DNA of 64,000 bases from assembly GCF_025751585.1 (NCBI RefSeq), contig NZ_JAOWKX010000005.1:75423-139422 (forward strand), given 5' to 3'. The translations under genes and the position numbers were made by a program. Below are positions 11,904 through 20,253 of the stretch, piece after piece; within the stretch, counting starts at the first letter, position 1, and each line of letters opens with the position of its first letter. Source of the stretch: Fluctibacter corallii (lineage in GTDB: Bacteria > Pseudomonadota > Gammaproteobacteria > Enterobacterales > Alteromonadaceae). The notes under the pieces are model-generated. The model did no database searches and had not been told where the DNA came from. It worked only from the letters and a program-made list of their open reading frames with translations.

Positions 11904-12902
11904 TTAATGCTTGGCGAGCTCTGCTTTCCAGCGTTGCTCGCCCACATGTGATTTTATTAGCTCTAGCACTTCAGAAATGACCATTAACATTTCGTTCTCT
12001 AGCGCTTGTTCTTGAGGGTCGAATTGCGTGAGTGTATTGCGAACAAAGTAGTCGACTTTATCAGGGGAGAGGTCTTGCAATAAATTTACCACCGATTGAG
12101 TCACGATATCAGTGACCACATCTTCTAGCGTTCGCTCTATCGTGCTGCCTACAACGGGCACAAGTTTAAGCGTGTTAACTTGATTATTTTGTCTGACTGC
12201 ACGGCCAACACTGTCTCTCACATGTTGGCGAAATACTTTTCCGTGATTGGCATCCGCTAACGAATCTCCAATGTGAGAGAGCATAGCTGCTGCCCATGCG
12301 CAAACGATATCTTGTCGTTTCTTTAAAACGGATTCGAAAATATCGTCTATCAGTGGAGAGCCAGCGGCAATGTCTTCTTGTGCGTCAGATAGTACCTTTA
12401 CCACAATCCTGTCACTGAGCTCTTCAACAAAGACGTTGTAATAGAAAAAGATAAAACGAAACAGTGCGGTGCGTCTAAGATCAATAATTTGATACTTGTG
12501 TAGTCGATGTAAGATAGAAAAAATGCGGAGAAAACGAAAAATACGCGTTGCGCTTAACGGAATGCACCCTACCAAGTCATACCAATGAATAAAGGGGAAA
12601 AAGTACCAGCGCATGTAAGTCTTACGGTATATCGCTACCAGCCATCGAAGGAAAAACTCAGTTAAAAATATGGCGATGAAAACTAAATCAATGACCAGAA
12701 AGTTCTCATGAATCGGTTGGTAACCAACGACAACTTGCTGTGAAATACTGGAGAGAAAGCCTCTGAATAGCTGCGTCTCAAAAAGGGTATCGAATATGAT
12801 CCAGAGTAAATTAATGGTGAGTAATAACAACATGACCAAATCTAGCATTAGCCACGGCCCTTCGTGGCTTTGCTTTAATTTGGTCAGGCTGAAATTTAGC
12901 AC
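11904..12902 (-). CDS. Membrane protein with voltage-sensor-like N-terminal domain and helical C-terminal domain
   Basis: I do not recognise a named family. Four hydrophobic segments occupy about residues 18-140. The second has an acidic and a basic residue in the membrane (FLTEFFLRW). The third has an Asp (HWYDLVGCIPL). The fourth is an amphipathic S4-like helix with Arg at every third position (RIFRFLR) followed by ILHRLHKY. This is the layout of S1-S4 of voltage-gated channels, but no pore helix or selectivity filter follows. The remaining 190 residues are soluble and helical. The gene lies 19 bases downstream of mltD on the same strand. A mechanosensing or voltage-responsive regulatory role is only inference. 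Confidence 0.7.
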   Translation of the reverse strand: MLNFSLTKLKQSHEGPWLMLDLVMLLLLTINLLWIIFDTLFETQLFRGFLSSISQQVVVGYQPIHENFLVIDLVFIAIFLTEFFLRWLVAIYRKTYMRWYFFPFIHWYDLVGCIPLSATRIFRFLRIFSILHRLHKYQIIDLRRTALFRFIFFYYNVFVEELSDRIVVKVLSDAQEDIAAGSPLIDDIFESVLKKRQDIVCAWAAAMLSHIGDSLADANHGKVFRQHVRDSVGRAVRQNNQVNTLKLVPVVGSTIERTLEDVVTDIVTQSVVNLLQDLSPDKVDYFVRNTLTQFDPQEQALENEMLMVISEVLELIKSHVGEQRWKAELAKH

Positions 12903-12921
12903 GTGCGTCCTTGCATTGGGT

Positions 12922-14595
12922 TTAGGTTCTTGTTACGTCTACAAAGACTTTTAAGCGCTGTCCCGGCTGCAAATACTTCTTCGGGTTTAATTGATTCCAG
13001 CGTTTTAAATCGTTAATAGTAACATTGAACTTATTGGCTATCCGAGCTAATGAATCTCCACGGCGAACCGTATAAGTTAAGCTTCGCATCACGGCATCGC
13101 TACGCTGGTTTTTGCTTACTGAATTCACCCAAATAACTAAGGTTTTACCAGGATGCAGTGTGTCAGTGGGAGCCATGCCATTCCACTTTGCTAAGCTTCG
13201 CACGTTGACGTTGTATTTACGACTCAAGTCCCACATGGTGTCGCCAGACTTTACTTTATGGGTTAACTTGTGGGAAGCACGCTTTTTAGACTGAGTCTGT
13301 GCTAATCGCTGCTCGGCAGATAGGGTGTAGTTATCGAGCGATTTGAGCGCGACTGGCACCAAAAGGTGATCGCCGACACGAATCATATTGCCACGCATGT
13401 CGTTTACTTGCTGAATAATATCTACCGTTGTGTGGTATTTTTTCGCCAGCTTAAGCAAACTGTCACCGCTTTTTACTGTGTGCCGTACCCAGTTTAGACG
13501 CTCTTGTTTATCTATGTTAGCCAGTGCATCTTCAAACATTGGGGCTTTTTCTAGTGGCACCAATAAGCGGTGCGGCCCGTGGGGATCTGTTGCCCAACGA
13601 TTAAAGCCAGGATTTAGCGCGTGCAGCTCTTTTAACGATAAGCCTGCCATGTCAGCAGCCAGTGCTAAGTCAATCTGAGAGCCTATATTTACTGCTTTAA
13701 TTACCGCTTTGTTCTCAATTTTGGGCCAGTTGAAGGCATATTTGTCACTATTTCTGAGAATATCAATTAGCGCTAGTAACTTGGGTACATAAGCGCGCGT
13801 TTCTCTGGGGAGATCCAGCGACCAGAAATCAGTCGGCTTACCCGCTTTTTTATTCTTGCGGATGGCGCGTTTTACTCTGCCTTCGCCACTGTTATAGGCG
13901 GCTAATGCATGAAGCCAATCGCCGTCAAAATAGTCTAGTAAGTAATTTAAATAGTTTACGGCACCGAGTGTAGAATCGGTCACGTCCCTGCGTCCGTCGT
14001 ACCACCACGTTTGCTTCATGCCAAAGCGTTTACCCGTTCCCGGAATAAATTGCCACATGCCAGCGGCGCGACCATGGGAATACGCGAATGGATCAAAGGC
14101 ACTTTCTACGATGGGGAGTAGTGTCAAATCCAGCGGCATGTTCTCATGTTCAAGGGTGTCTACAATATAATGCAAAAATGGCTTTGCGCGTTTAGCAACA
14201 CGTTCCATATAGGCGGGGTGGCGTAAATACCAATTGCGTTGTGCTGTAATACGTTTGTTCTCAGGGACATCAAATATGAGGCCAACACGAATCCGTTCCC
14301 ACATATCATCAATTGGGGCAGGATGGGACTCCACTACATCGGTGGTTTCAAGAGGAATGTCTACCTGTTCAACAGGATGGCTAACTGGAATAGTCCCTTC
14401 ACTGGCTGTGCAATGCTCAGTGTTGTGCTCTTGTTCGGAGTCACACAGTAAATCCTCTTCAACCTGCTGTATTTCAACAAGTTCAAGTGACTCATCAATT
14501 GTGTGCGTGTCGTTGTCGCTTATTGTTGGCGTTGTCAATTGACACGCCGAAAGTGTTACAACGAAAGGAAGTAGCAAGCGTTTTTTCATGTACAT
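12922..14595 (-). CDS. mltD: Membrane-bound lytic murein transglycosylase D
   Basis: MltD cleaves peptidoglycan glycan strands to 1,6-anhydro ends. The 557-residue product has a lipoprotein signal (lipobox LSAC). The SLT domain at about residues 120-260 holds the catalytic Glu in LLPIVESAFDP and the AAGMWQFIPGTG and ALAAYNSGEGRV motifs. Three LysM peptidoglycan-binding repeats follow (about residues 370-420, 445-490 and 505-555). E. coli MltD has two LysM repeats, so one extra is present. Start codons TTG 14598, ATG 14595 and ATG 14589 are all possible and none has a clear ribosome site. Next to gloB, as in E. coli. Confidence 0.96.
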   Translation of the reverse strand: MYMKKRLLLPFVVTLSACQLTTPTISDNDTHTIDESLELVEIQQVEEDLLCDSEQEHNTEHCTASEGTIPVSHPVEQVDIPLETTDVVESHPAPIDDMWERIRVGLIFDVPENKRITAQRNWYLRHPAYMERVAKRAKPFLHYIVDTLEHENMPLDLTLLPIVESAFDPFAYSHGRAAGMWQFIPGTGKRFGMKQTWWYDGRRDVTDSTLGAVNYLNYLLDYFDGDWLHALAAYNSGEGRVKRAIRKNKKAGKPTDFWSLDLPRETRAYVPKLLALIDILRNSDKYAFNWPKIENKAVIKAVNIGSQIDLALAADMAGLSLKELHALNPGFNRWATDPHGPHRLLVPLEKAPMFEDALANIDKQERLNWVRHTVKSGDSLLKLAKKYHTTVDIIQQVNDMRGNMIRVGDHLLVPVALKSLDNYTLSAEQRLAQTQSKKRASHKLTHKVKSGDTMWDLSRKYNVNVRSLAKWNGMAPTDTLHPGKTLVIWVNSVSKNQRSDAVMRSLTYTVRRGDSLARIANKFNVTINDLKRWNQLNPKKYLQPGQRLKVFVDVTRT

Positions 14596-14632
14596 CAAAT
14601 TTTTTGCTCTTTATGTTCGCTATTCTAATCGT

Positions 14633-15403
14633 CTAGGCCCGATCTTTCCATTCTCTTACAACGGCAAAAACCTGATCAGCCTTAGTTATTTTTTGAGATA
14701 AACGTTCTTCGGCAGCAGAAATCACAGAAGGTTCAGTTACTCGTACAAATGGATTGATCTTTTTTTGCTGCTCAATAGTCGTGGGAAGCGTCGGAATATC
14801 TTTGGCTCGCTGTGATTGAGCCCATTCAGTATAGGTACGCAGTTGCGCATTGTCAGGCTCAACTAATTGAGCGAACTCTAAATTAGCCAGAGTGTATTCA
14901 TGCGTACAATATACGAGTGTGTTATCGGGTAATGCCATCAATTTATTTAAGGATGCGTGCATTTGTTCGGGCGTGCCTTCAAATAGACGCCCACAGCCCG
15001 CACTAAACAAGGTATCACCACAGAACAGGCCTAATTCGCTCACGTAGGCGATGTGATCGAGCGTGTGTCCAGGGACGTCTACCACTGAGAATGTCAGGTT
15101 GAGTGCATCAATGTCAACTACATCATCTTCTTTGAGCGTATGAGAAACCAATGGCGCTTTGGGTGTGTTGGGGCCATACACGGGAACATTGGGATAGGCG
15201 TTTAGTAGTTCCGGTAGTCCATCTGTATGGTCCCAATGATGATGGGTAATCAGTACTCCTGCCAATGTAAGGTTTTGATGCTTGATGAAGGTGATTACGG
15301 GTTCAGCGTCACCAGGATCTACTACCACGCAGTGTTGTTGGTTGTGAATGCACCAAACGTAATTGTCTGAAAAAATAGGAATAGGGATTACCTGACAATG
15401 CAT
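14633..15403 (-). CDS. gloB: Hydroxyacylglutathione hydrolase (glyoxalase II)
   Basis: GloB hydrolyses S-lactoylglutathione, the second step of methylglyoxal detoxification. The 256-residue product has the MBL metal motif THHHWDHTDG, the GHTLDHIAY and GDTLFSAGCGRLFEG segments and CTHEYTLANLEFA, all diagnostic of glyoxalase II. The ATG at 15403 (product starting MHCQVIPIPIF) is preferred over the longer open frame because AGAGACG precedes it and the length matches E. coli GloB (251). It is divergent from the methyltransferase gene, with a 77-base shared control region. Confidence 0.97.
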   Translation of the reverse strand: MHCQVIPIPIFSDNYVWCIHNQQHCVVVDPGDAEPVITFIKHQNLTLAGVLITHHHWDHTDGLPELLNAYPNVPVYGPNTPKAPLVSHTLKEDDVVDIDALNLTFSVVDVPGHTLDHIAYVSELGLFCGDTLFSAGCGRLFEGTPEQMHASLNKLMALPDNTLVYCTHEYTLANLEFAQLVEPDNAQLRTYTEWAQSQRAKDIPTLPTTIEQQKKINPFVRVTEPSVISAAEERLSQKITKADQVFAVVREWKDRA

Positions 15404-15480
15404 ATCGTCTCTTTTGTTTACATGACTAATTGCTGTACTATAGAAATTCAAACCTGTCACATCAAGGGGCAATTGACTAC

Positions 15481-16245
15481 ATGAAGCCAGCGTTATCTGG
15501 ACGTAAGCCGCGATATCCTAGTAATTGGGAGAGCTTGCCTGCGGGTAATGACCTCAAAGACATTATTGAGCATGCGCTGGACGACGTAAGTCGACAGATT
15601 TTTGGCTACCATTTTTTAAAGCTTGGCAGCTTGAGCAGTGAGTTGAGCCTATCTCATTCGCCGATAAAACATATATTTAGCATGACGGAGGAGTTGGGCC
15701 TCGATAATGCCGCTATTGTAGGTAAGAGTCAGGATTTACCCTTTCAGGAAAATAGCATTGATGCCGTGCTACTTGCCCATGAAATGGATTTTTCACAAGA
15801 TCCTCATCAAGTTCTTCGTGAAGTTAACCGCGTAATTACTCCAAACGGTCATGTCATTATTGTTGGGTTTAGCCCGTTTTCCCCTGCAGGGCTTCTACGT
15901 TTTTTCCCCATCAATCCAAAACAAATCCTGCACGAAGCACGTTTTTTTTCTAGTGTTCGCATCAAAGACTGGTTGCATCTGCTAGGCTTTGAAGTGGTAA
16001 ATCATCAGCGTCTAATTTTTTCAGAACTGTTTTTTGAGCGTCGTGTTCATGAAGACAGCCGCTGGCAGCGTTGGTGTCAAAAATACCTTCCCGTTTTTTC
16101 GACCGTATACGTCATTGTAGCGAAAAAGCGTGTGATGCCGCTGTCGTTAGTTAGACCGAAATGGAAGCCAAAACCGAATTTCACTGCGGTTGGGGCAAGC
16201 ATGCGAATAGATTCGTCTTCGCGTATGAAAAAAAATTTGCTGTAA
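15481..16245 (+). CDS. SAM-dependent methyltransferase, YafS-like
   Basis: A 254-residue protein of the class I methyltransferase type. The fold is recognised from the acidic AHEMDFSQDPHQVLREVNRV segment and the post-IV GHVIIVGFSPFSP strand, as in Methyltransf_11 proteins. Position supports a YafS relationship: in E. coli yafS is also divergently placed next to gloB and mltD. The substrate is unknown. The ATG at 15481 gives the usual N-terminus (MKPALSG) but the AGGGG upstream is about 13 bases away, longer than ideal. The last 30 residues are basic and poorly conserved in appearance. Confidence 0.8.
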   Translation: MKPALSGRKPRYPSNWESLPAGNDLKDIIEHALDDVSRQIFGYHFLKLGSLSSELSLSHSPIKHIFSMTEELGLDNAAIVGKSQDLPFQENSIDAVLLAHEMDFSQDPHQVLREVNRVITPNGHVIIVGFSPFSPAGLLRFFPINPKQILHEARFFSSVRIKDWLHLLGFEVVNHQRLIFSELFFERRVHEDSRWQRWCQKYLPVFSTVYVIVAKKRVMPLSLVRPKWKPKPNFTAVGASMRIDSSSRMKKNLL

Positions 16246-16316
16246 ATTGAAAAATGGTCGATAAATATCTGTGAATAATCAAATTCTTTTATGCAACGCA
16301 CAACTGAGGCCCGACC

Positions 16317-17384
16317 ATGTGGTGGAACAAAGAGAACGAAGAAGAGCAAAGACGGATTAGAGAACTGAATGAAGAAAATCAGGCTTTGCAACACAGAATC
16401 GGACAGTTAGAAACTCAACTGCGTCAAGCGCAGGACCAAGCTATTCAACAAAATACCGAAAGCTCAGAAATTCAGGTAGTGGGTGAATTAATGCTTGATG
16501 GGCAAAAGCAGCTCAGCGATATTCGCGAAGCGCTCAACGAGGCTACTCATCTTTTAAGAGATGAGAGTGACAAAGTTGATAATGCCAGTGATTTATTTAC
16601 TGGGTCATCGGAAATGTTAGATGACGCGGTAAAAGGGCTCACCCAAATCGATAACATTGCAGCGAAAGGGGTGACCCACGCGGGTGAATTGTCTGGTTTG
16701 GCAAGTAGTATTAGTAGCTTTGTAGGGGTGATTAACTCCATAGCCGAACAAACAAACTTATTGGCCCTGAATGCCGCCATTGAGGCTGCGCGGGCAGGGG
16801 AAAGTGGACGCGGTTTCGCGGTCGTAGCCGAAGAGGTACGAAATCTGGCAATGCGGTCTTCTGAGTCCACCCAAGAGATTAACAATCTGGTGGAAAAAAT
16901 TGAGGAAGGCACACGCAATATTGAGTCTAATATTAACGAAGTGTCGGCACAGTCAAAGGATCTTGTTGAAAAAACCAGTGAAGTGAAAGACAAAGTGTCA
17001 CAGGTACTCAATTTGTCGAAATCGATGGGTAAAACCATTGGAAAAGGTGCGAACAAGGTCTCACTTGTTGGGGTGCAAATTGAACACGTTGAAATTAAAC
17101 GCAGCGTGTACAATGCACTCATTGGCAATGGTGACAAAGCTAGTGCGTTGGAGCATGCCCCTGCCGAATTGAGTCGGGTAACGTCTGGCGAAGGCTTAAA
17201 GCAAATGAACGACATGTCTGCGCTTCGTTCATTGGAGCAAGCTAATCAAAAAATGATGGATGCCGCAAAATCGGCGATAGCGAAAGCCAAAGACCATATA
17301 GACAGCAACGTGTTAGACGCGTTGAGTCAAATGGAAAAGGCAAGCAATGAACTAATGGCGCGTATCGAGCAGATGCAAAGATAA
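16317..17384 (+). CDS. Soluble methyl-accepting chemotaxis protein with degenerate CZB-like C-terminus
   Basis: This 355-residue receptor has no membrane segment. Residues 3-45 form a coiled coil. The signalling hairpin tip is canonical ([35 protein letters not shown], about residues 141-180). After residue 240 the sequence [25 protein letters not shown] resembles the first helix of chemoreceptor zinc-binding (CZB) domains with its His. The Cys-x-LGxW segment and the later paired His of CZB are not visible. It may therefore sense something other than zinc or hypochlorite. GAGG precedes the ATG. It is isolated, with a terminator after it. Confidence 0.9.
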   Translation: MWWNKENEEEQRRIRELNEENQALQHRIGQLETQLRQAQDQAIQQNTESSEIQVVGELMLDGQKQLSDIREALNEATHLLRDESDKVDNASDLFTGSSEMLDDAVKGLTQIDNIAAKGVTHAGELSGLASSISSFVGVINSIAEQTNLLALNAAIEAARAGESGRGFAVVAEEVRNLAMRSSESTQEINNLVEKIEEGTRNIESNINEVSAQSKDLVEKTSEVKDKVSQVLNLSKSMGKTIGKGANKVSLVGVQIEHVEIKRSVYNALIGNGDKASALEHAPAELSRVTSGEGLKQMNDMSALRSLEQANQKMMDAAKSAIAKAKDHIDSNVLDALSQMEKASNELMARIEQMQR

Positions 17385-17410
17385 CATTGGCCTTGTGTTT
17401 GTTTAGACTA

Positions 17411-17433
17411 AAAGGCGCAACGTGCGCCTTTTT
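17411..17433 (+). terminator. Intrinsic terminator after the chemoreceptor gene
   Basis: AAAGGCGCA / TGCGCCTTT stem with a 3-base loop and T-run. Confidence 0.88.
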
Positions 17434-17625
17434 CGTATAAAAATACAGTTAAGGAGGGAAATAATTATGTAGACAGTAGGCACAATATGGGTGTCTAAAA
17501 AATATACACATTTTTGAATGTGCACGCATGGAGAATTTTTAAACGATTGAAAGTAAAGCTAAAGCTTTCATGGCTTGAAAAATGCAGCGGTTCATTTCGT
17601 GCATCCATAATGCTAAGGATATGTC

Positions 17626-18486
17626 ATGATTATGAAAATCAAACGAGCAGTACATGGATTGGCGATAATAGTTTGTAGTCTCTTCGCTTTTACATCAGGG
17701 GCAGCCGTCATCCCCTCAGATCTTAATTTAAATGGTTCAGTGTCTTTTGACACAGCTAATTCTTTGCCATTTACCGGCACGGGTTCGCAGACTGCATCTA
17801 TGACGTCTGTGAGTGGTGGGGTTGGCGCTTCAAGTTCGGTCAATAATGTTACAGTCACGGGGAGTAATCCGCTGAATGCAATCTTCACTGAGACGGGGGA
17901 TGGTGTCGGTGTTTCTGCTTCAATGAATGGCGGATCAGGCGCTGAAGCTGATGATTTCATTTTTGACATCGGCTTTAATTTGTCTAATACCTCTTTATTA
18001 GATTCTTATATTATCTCTTTTGAAATTGCGTTTGCGACTGCGGCTGATGCAGATTCACAAATTGCCAATGGCGATGCATTTGTTGATTCTGAAATTAACT
18101 TTTTTGACAGCGCGAATACGGAGTTTTTCTTTTCTGATTTAACGTCCGATGTGTCGTTTGGCGATGAGCAAAATGGCACTAGTACGGGAAGCTTTGGTGC
18201 TGCACTGTCGGACAGCGGGACGTATACCTTTGATATTCTGTTAGGGGCAGGAGCGTCAGATTCTTTTACAGGTTTAATTAAAATGGATGGCGGCGAATTC
18301 GCGGGTGCGGGTGCGTTTCTCGCTTCGGCCGAAGCTTTTGTAAGTATCACTAACGTCATCAGAAATACCACATCAACGCCTATTTCTGAACCGCCATTAT
18401 TCATTGCGTTTGTTTTGTTTTTAATCACAGTGATATACCGCAATCAGTCAACGCTAGAAACAAGGACTTCTCATGAAACTATGTAA
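17626..18486 (+). CDS. Secreted low-complexity protein with PEP-CTERM-like C-terminal anchor
   Basis: The 286-residue product has a signal peptide (about residues 1-26, ending TSGAAV). A long Ser/Thr/Gly/Ala-rich, almost Cys-free body follows. Near residues 254-275 a motif ISEPPLFIAFVLFLITVIYR combines a short Ser-Glu-Pro, a hydrophobic helix and a basic residue, the three parts of the PEP-CTERM exosortase signal. It differs from the classic case in having SEP instead of PEP and a further 14-residue tail. The tail overlaps the next gene by 14 bases. AAGGAT lies 6 bases before the ATG. Surface or matrix export is likely but rests on this motif alone. Confidence 0.7.
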   Translation: MIMKIKRAVHGLAIIVCSLFAFTSGAAVIPSDLNLNGSVSFDTANSLPFTGTGSQTASMTSVSGGVGASSSVNNVTVTGSNPLNAIFTETGDGVGVSASMNGGSGAEADDFIFDIGFNLSNTSLLDSYIISFEIAFATAADADSQIANGDAFVDSEINFFDSANTEFFFSDLTSDVSFGDEQNGTSTGSFGAALSDSGTYTFDILLGAGASDSFTGLIKMDGGEFAGAGAFLASAEAFVSITNVIRNTTSTPISEPPLFIAFVLFLITVIYRNQSTLETRTSHETM

Positions 18487-19177
18487 ATACGTTACGCTTA
18501 CGTTAATGTCGAGCTTGTTGGGTTTGTCGCTCTTTACCGCTAAAGTCAATGCGTGTTCTAGTGATGTTTTTATTGGCACAGTGTGTATGTTTGGGGGGAA
18601 TTTCACGATCAGGGGCTATGCCCCCGCCAACGGGCAACTGTTGTCGATAAGTAGCAACACGGCGTTGTTCTCACTGTATGGCACAACGTACGGTGGCGAT
18701 GGCAGAACCACGTTTGCGCTTCCAGACTTACGCGGACGTTCGCCTATCGGCATTGGCCAAGGTATTGGGCTGCCCACTGTGTCTTTGGGCCAACAAGGCG
18801 GCGCGGTTGAAACCACATTATCGGTTTCGCAAATGCCGGCGCATTCTCATGGTGCATCTACTACTGTGCAAAGTACTAGCGATGGATCCTCCAGTTCTGC
18901 CATTTTAAGGGCATTAGCCGGCTCTGCGAATGTGGGTGTGCCTACGGGTGCTGTATTGGCAAATAACCCAACACGGGAAGATATTTACAACACAGGATTA
19001 CCTACCGTAGACATGAGCGCGAATGCGATTGTGTTAGATGTGCAGGTTACTACTTCAAGTTCTGCTACCACAACCATTGCCAATGCGGGCGGTTCACAAC
19101 CTGTTCAAATTCGAAATCCCTACTTAGGAATCAATTTCCTGATTGCCCTTGATGGTATTTATCCTTCGCGGAATTAG
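18473..19177 (+). CDS. Secreted phage tail collar domain protein (microcystin-dependent-protein-like)
   Basis: A 234-residue protein with a signal peptide (about residues 1-27, ending KVNACSS). It has the tail collar domain: IGTVCMFGGNFTIRGYAPANG, LFSLYGTTYGGDGRTTFALPDLRGRSPIG, then a distal MPAHSHGAST. Cytoplasmic phage fibre proteins have the same domain, but a signal peptide and the lack of phage neighbours indicate a chromosomal exported protein. AAGGAC precedes the ATG inside the end of the previous gene, so translation is coupled. The middle gene of a three-gene unit; function unknown. Confidence 0.85.
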   Translation: MKLCKYVTLTLMSSLLGLSLFTAKVNACSSDVFIGTVCMFGGNFTIRGYAPANGQLLSISSNTALFSLYGTTYGGDGRTTFALPDLRGRSPIGIGQGIGLPTVSLGQQGGAVETTLSVSQMPAHSHGASTTVQSTSDGSSSSAILRALAGSANVGVPTGAVLANNPTREDIYNTGLPTVDMSANAIVLDVQVTTSSSATTTIANAGGSQPVQIRNPYLGINFLIALDGIYPSRN

Positions 19178-19181
19178 TACC

Positions 19182-20201
19182 ATGACTTTGACATTTAAAA
19201 AGCGGCAGATTGCCGCTTCTTTTTTTCTTTTGGTGATGATGAGCACCTCGGTGTTTGGCTTTGAAGACTGGAGACAAGCGCTTCATGTTGCCATGCAGTA
19301 TCAAGCTGAGCACGAATATGAGAAAGCGTACAATCAGCTGCAAAAACACGCGAACAAAGGTAATGGCTTAGCGCAGTTTAATCTGGCACTTCACGAAGAA
19401 TTGGGATGGGGTAGGGAGGCGAATATTGACAATGCATGTGAATGGTTTGAACGTGCAGCGAAGTCGGGTATTCCTCAAGCAATGAAAAAGGCAGGGGATT
19501 GCGCATTGCGTGCCGCTAGTAACGCGCCGAAAGCTGTTTCACAGGATACCGCAATAGCATGGTATCGCGCGGCAATGGCAGAAGGTATTCATGGTGCTGG
19601 ATGTAGCGCGGGTAAATTGCTGATTGACTCGGGCGTGCCCAAAAATATCAACGAAGGCTTGGCATTGTGTACTCAAGCGGCAGAAAAAGGGAGTACCTCA
19701 GCTGCGGTGCTTTTGGCTGATCTGTATTATCATGGCGATCTTATCGAACAAAACTTCCCTTTGGCTCTGCGCTTGTATCAGCAGGCAAACCCTCAAAGCA
19801 ATGCGCATGCGGCATTTCAAATTGCCATCATGTTTGATTATGGGTTAGCGGTGCCTACCGATCTTCGTCAGAGTGCGTATTGGTATGAGGTGGCCGCTAG
19901 TCAAGGTTATCAGCAAGCTTATCTGCCATTGGCTGCATTGTATTGGCAGCTTTACTTAACGTCACAGCAATATAAATCAACTTGGCTGGCTAAGTCATAT
20001 TTATGGGCAAATACATCCCAGCGATTAACTGATGATAACACGGCAGATTTAACCATATTGATAAAGCGCCTTAACGAGGCAGTGCCTGTAACATGGCAAC
20101 GTGCACTCGGTAAGAAAATAGCTGAACATCTGAATACCTATCACAACCCAGATGTAGCGATGGTAGAAAATCATGAGGCAGAAAAACAAACGCCGAATTA
20201 A
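19182..20201 (+). CDS. Exported Sel1-like repeat protein
   Basis: The 339-residue product starts 4 bases after the collar-protein stop. It has a hydrophobic signal sequence (about residues 9-27, ending SVFGF). Several Sel1-like helical repeats follow, recognised from the recurring A..G...A...L...Y..G pattern (GNGLAQFNLALHEELGWGREANIDNACEWFERAAKSG is the first; others at about residues 105-140, 150-220 and 225-250). Such repeats are protein-binding scaffolds. The open frame extends upstream to 19143, but the ATG at 19182 gives the signal peptide and matches operon spacing. Its role with the two secreted neighbours is unknown. Confidence 0.85.
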   Translation: MTLTFKKRQIAASFFLLVMMSTSVFGFEDWRQALHVAMQYQAEHEYEKAYNQLQKHANKGNGLAQFNLALHEELGWGREANIDNACEWFERAAKSGIPQAMKKAGDCALRAASNAPKAVSQDTAIAWYRAAMAEGIHGAGCSAGKLLIDSGVPKNINEGLALCTQAAEKGSTSAAVLLADLYYHGDLIEQNFPLALRLYQQANPQSNAHAAFQIAIMFDYGLAVPTDLRQSAYWYEVAASQGYQQAYLPLAALYWQLYLTSQQYKSTWLAKSYLWANTSQRLTDDNTADLTILIKRLNEAVPVTWQRALGKKIAEHLNTYHNPDVAMVENHEAEKQTPN

Positions 20202-20216
20202 CAGGTAATTCGGCGT
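20178..20216 (-). terminator. Terminator of metG placed inside the end of the Sel1 gene
   Basis: Perfect 11-bp stem ACGCCGAATTA / TAATTCGGCGT (20190-20216) with a 5-base loop. Read leftward it is followed by TTTGTTTTTC, so it serves the minus-strand metG. It includes the stop codon of the plus-strand Sel1 gene. Confidence 0.7.
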
Positions 20217-20253
20217 CGAATGTGGTTGATTCTGCTGTAACAGACTAGCGTGT

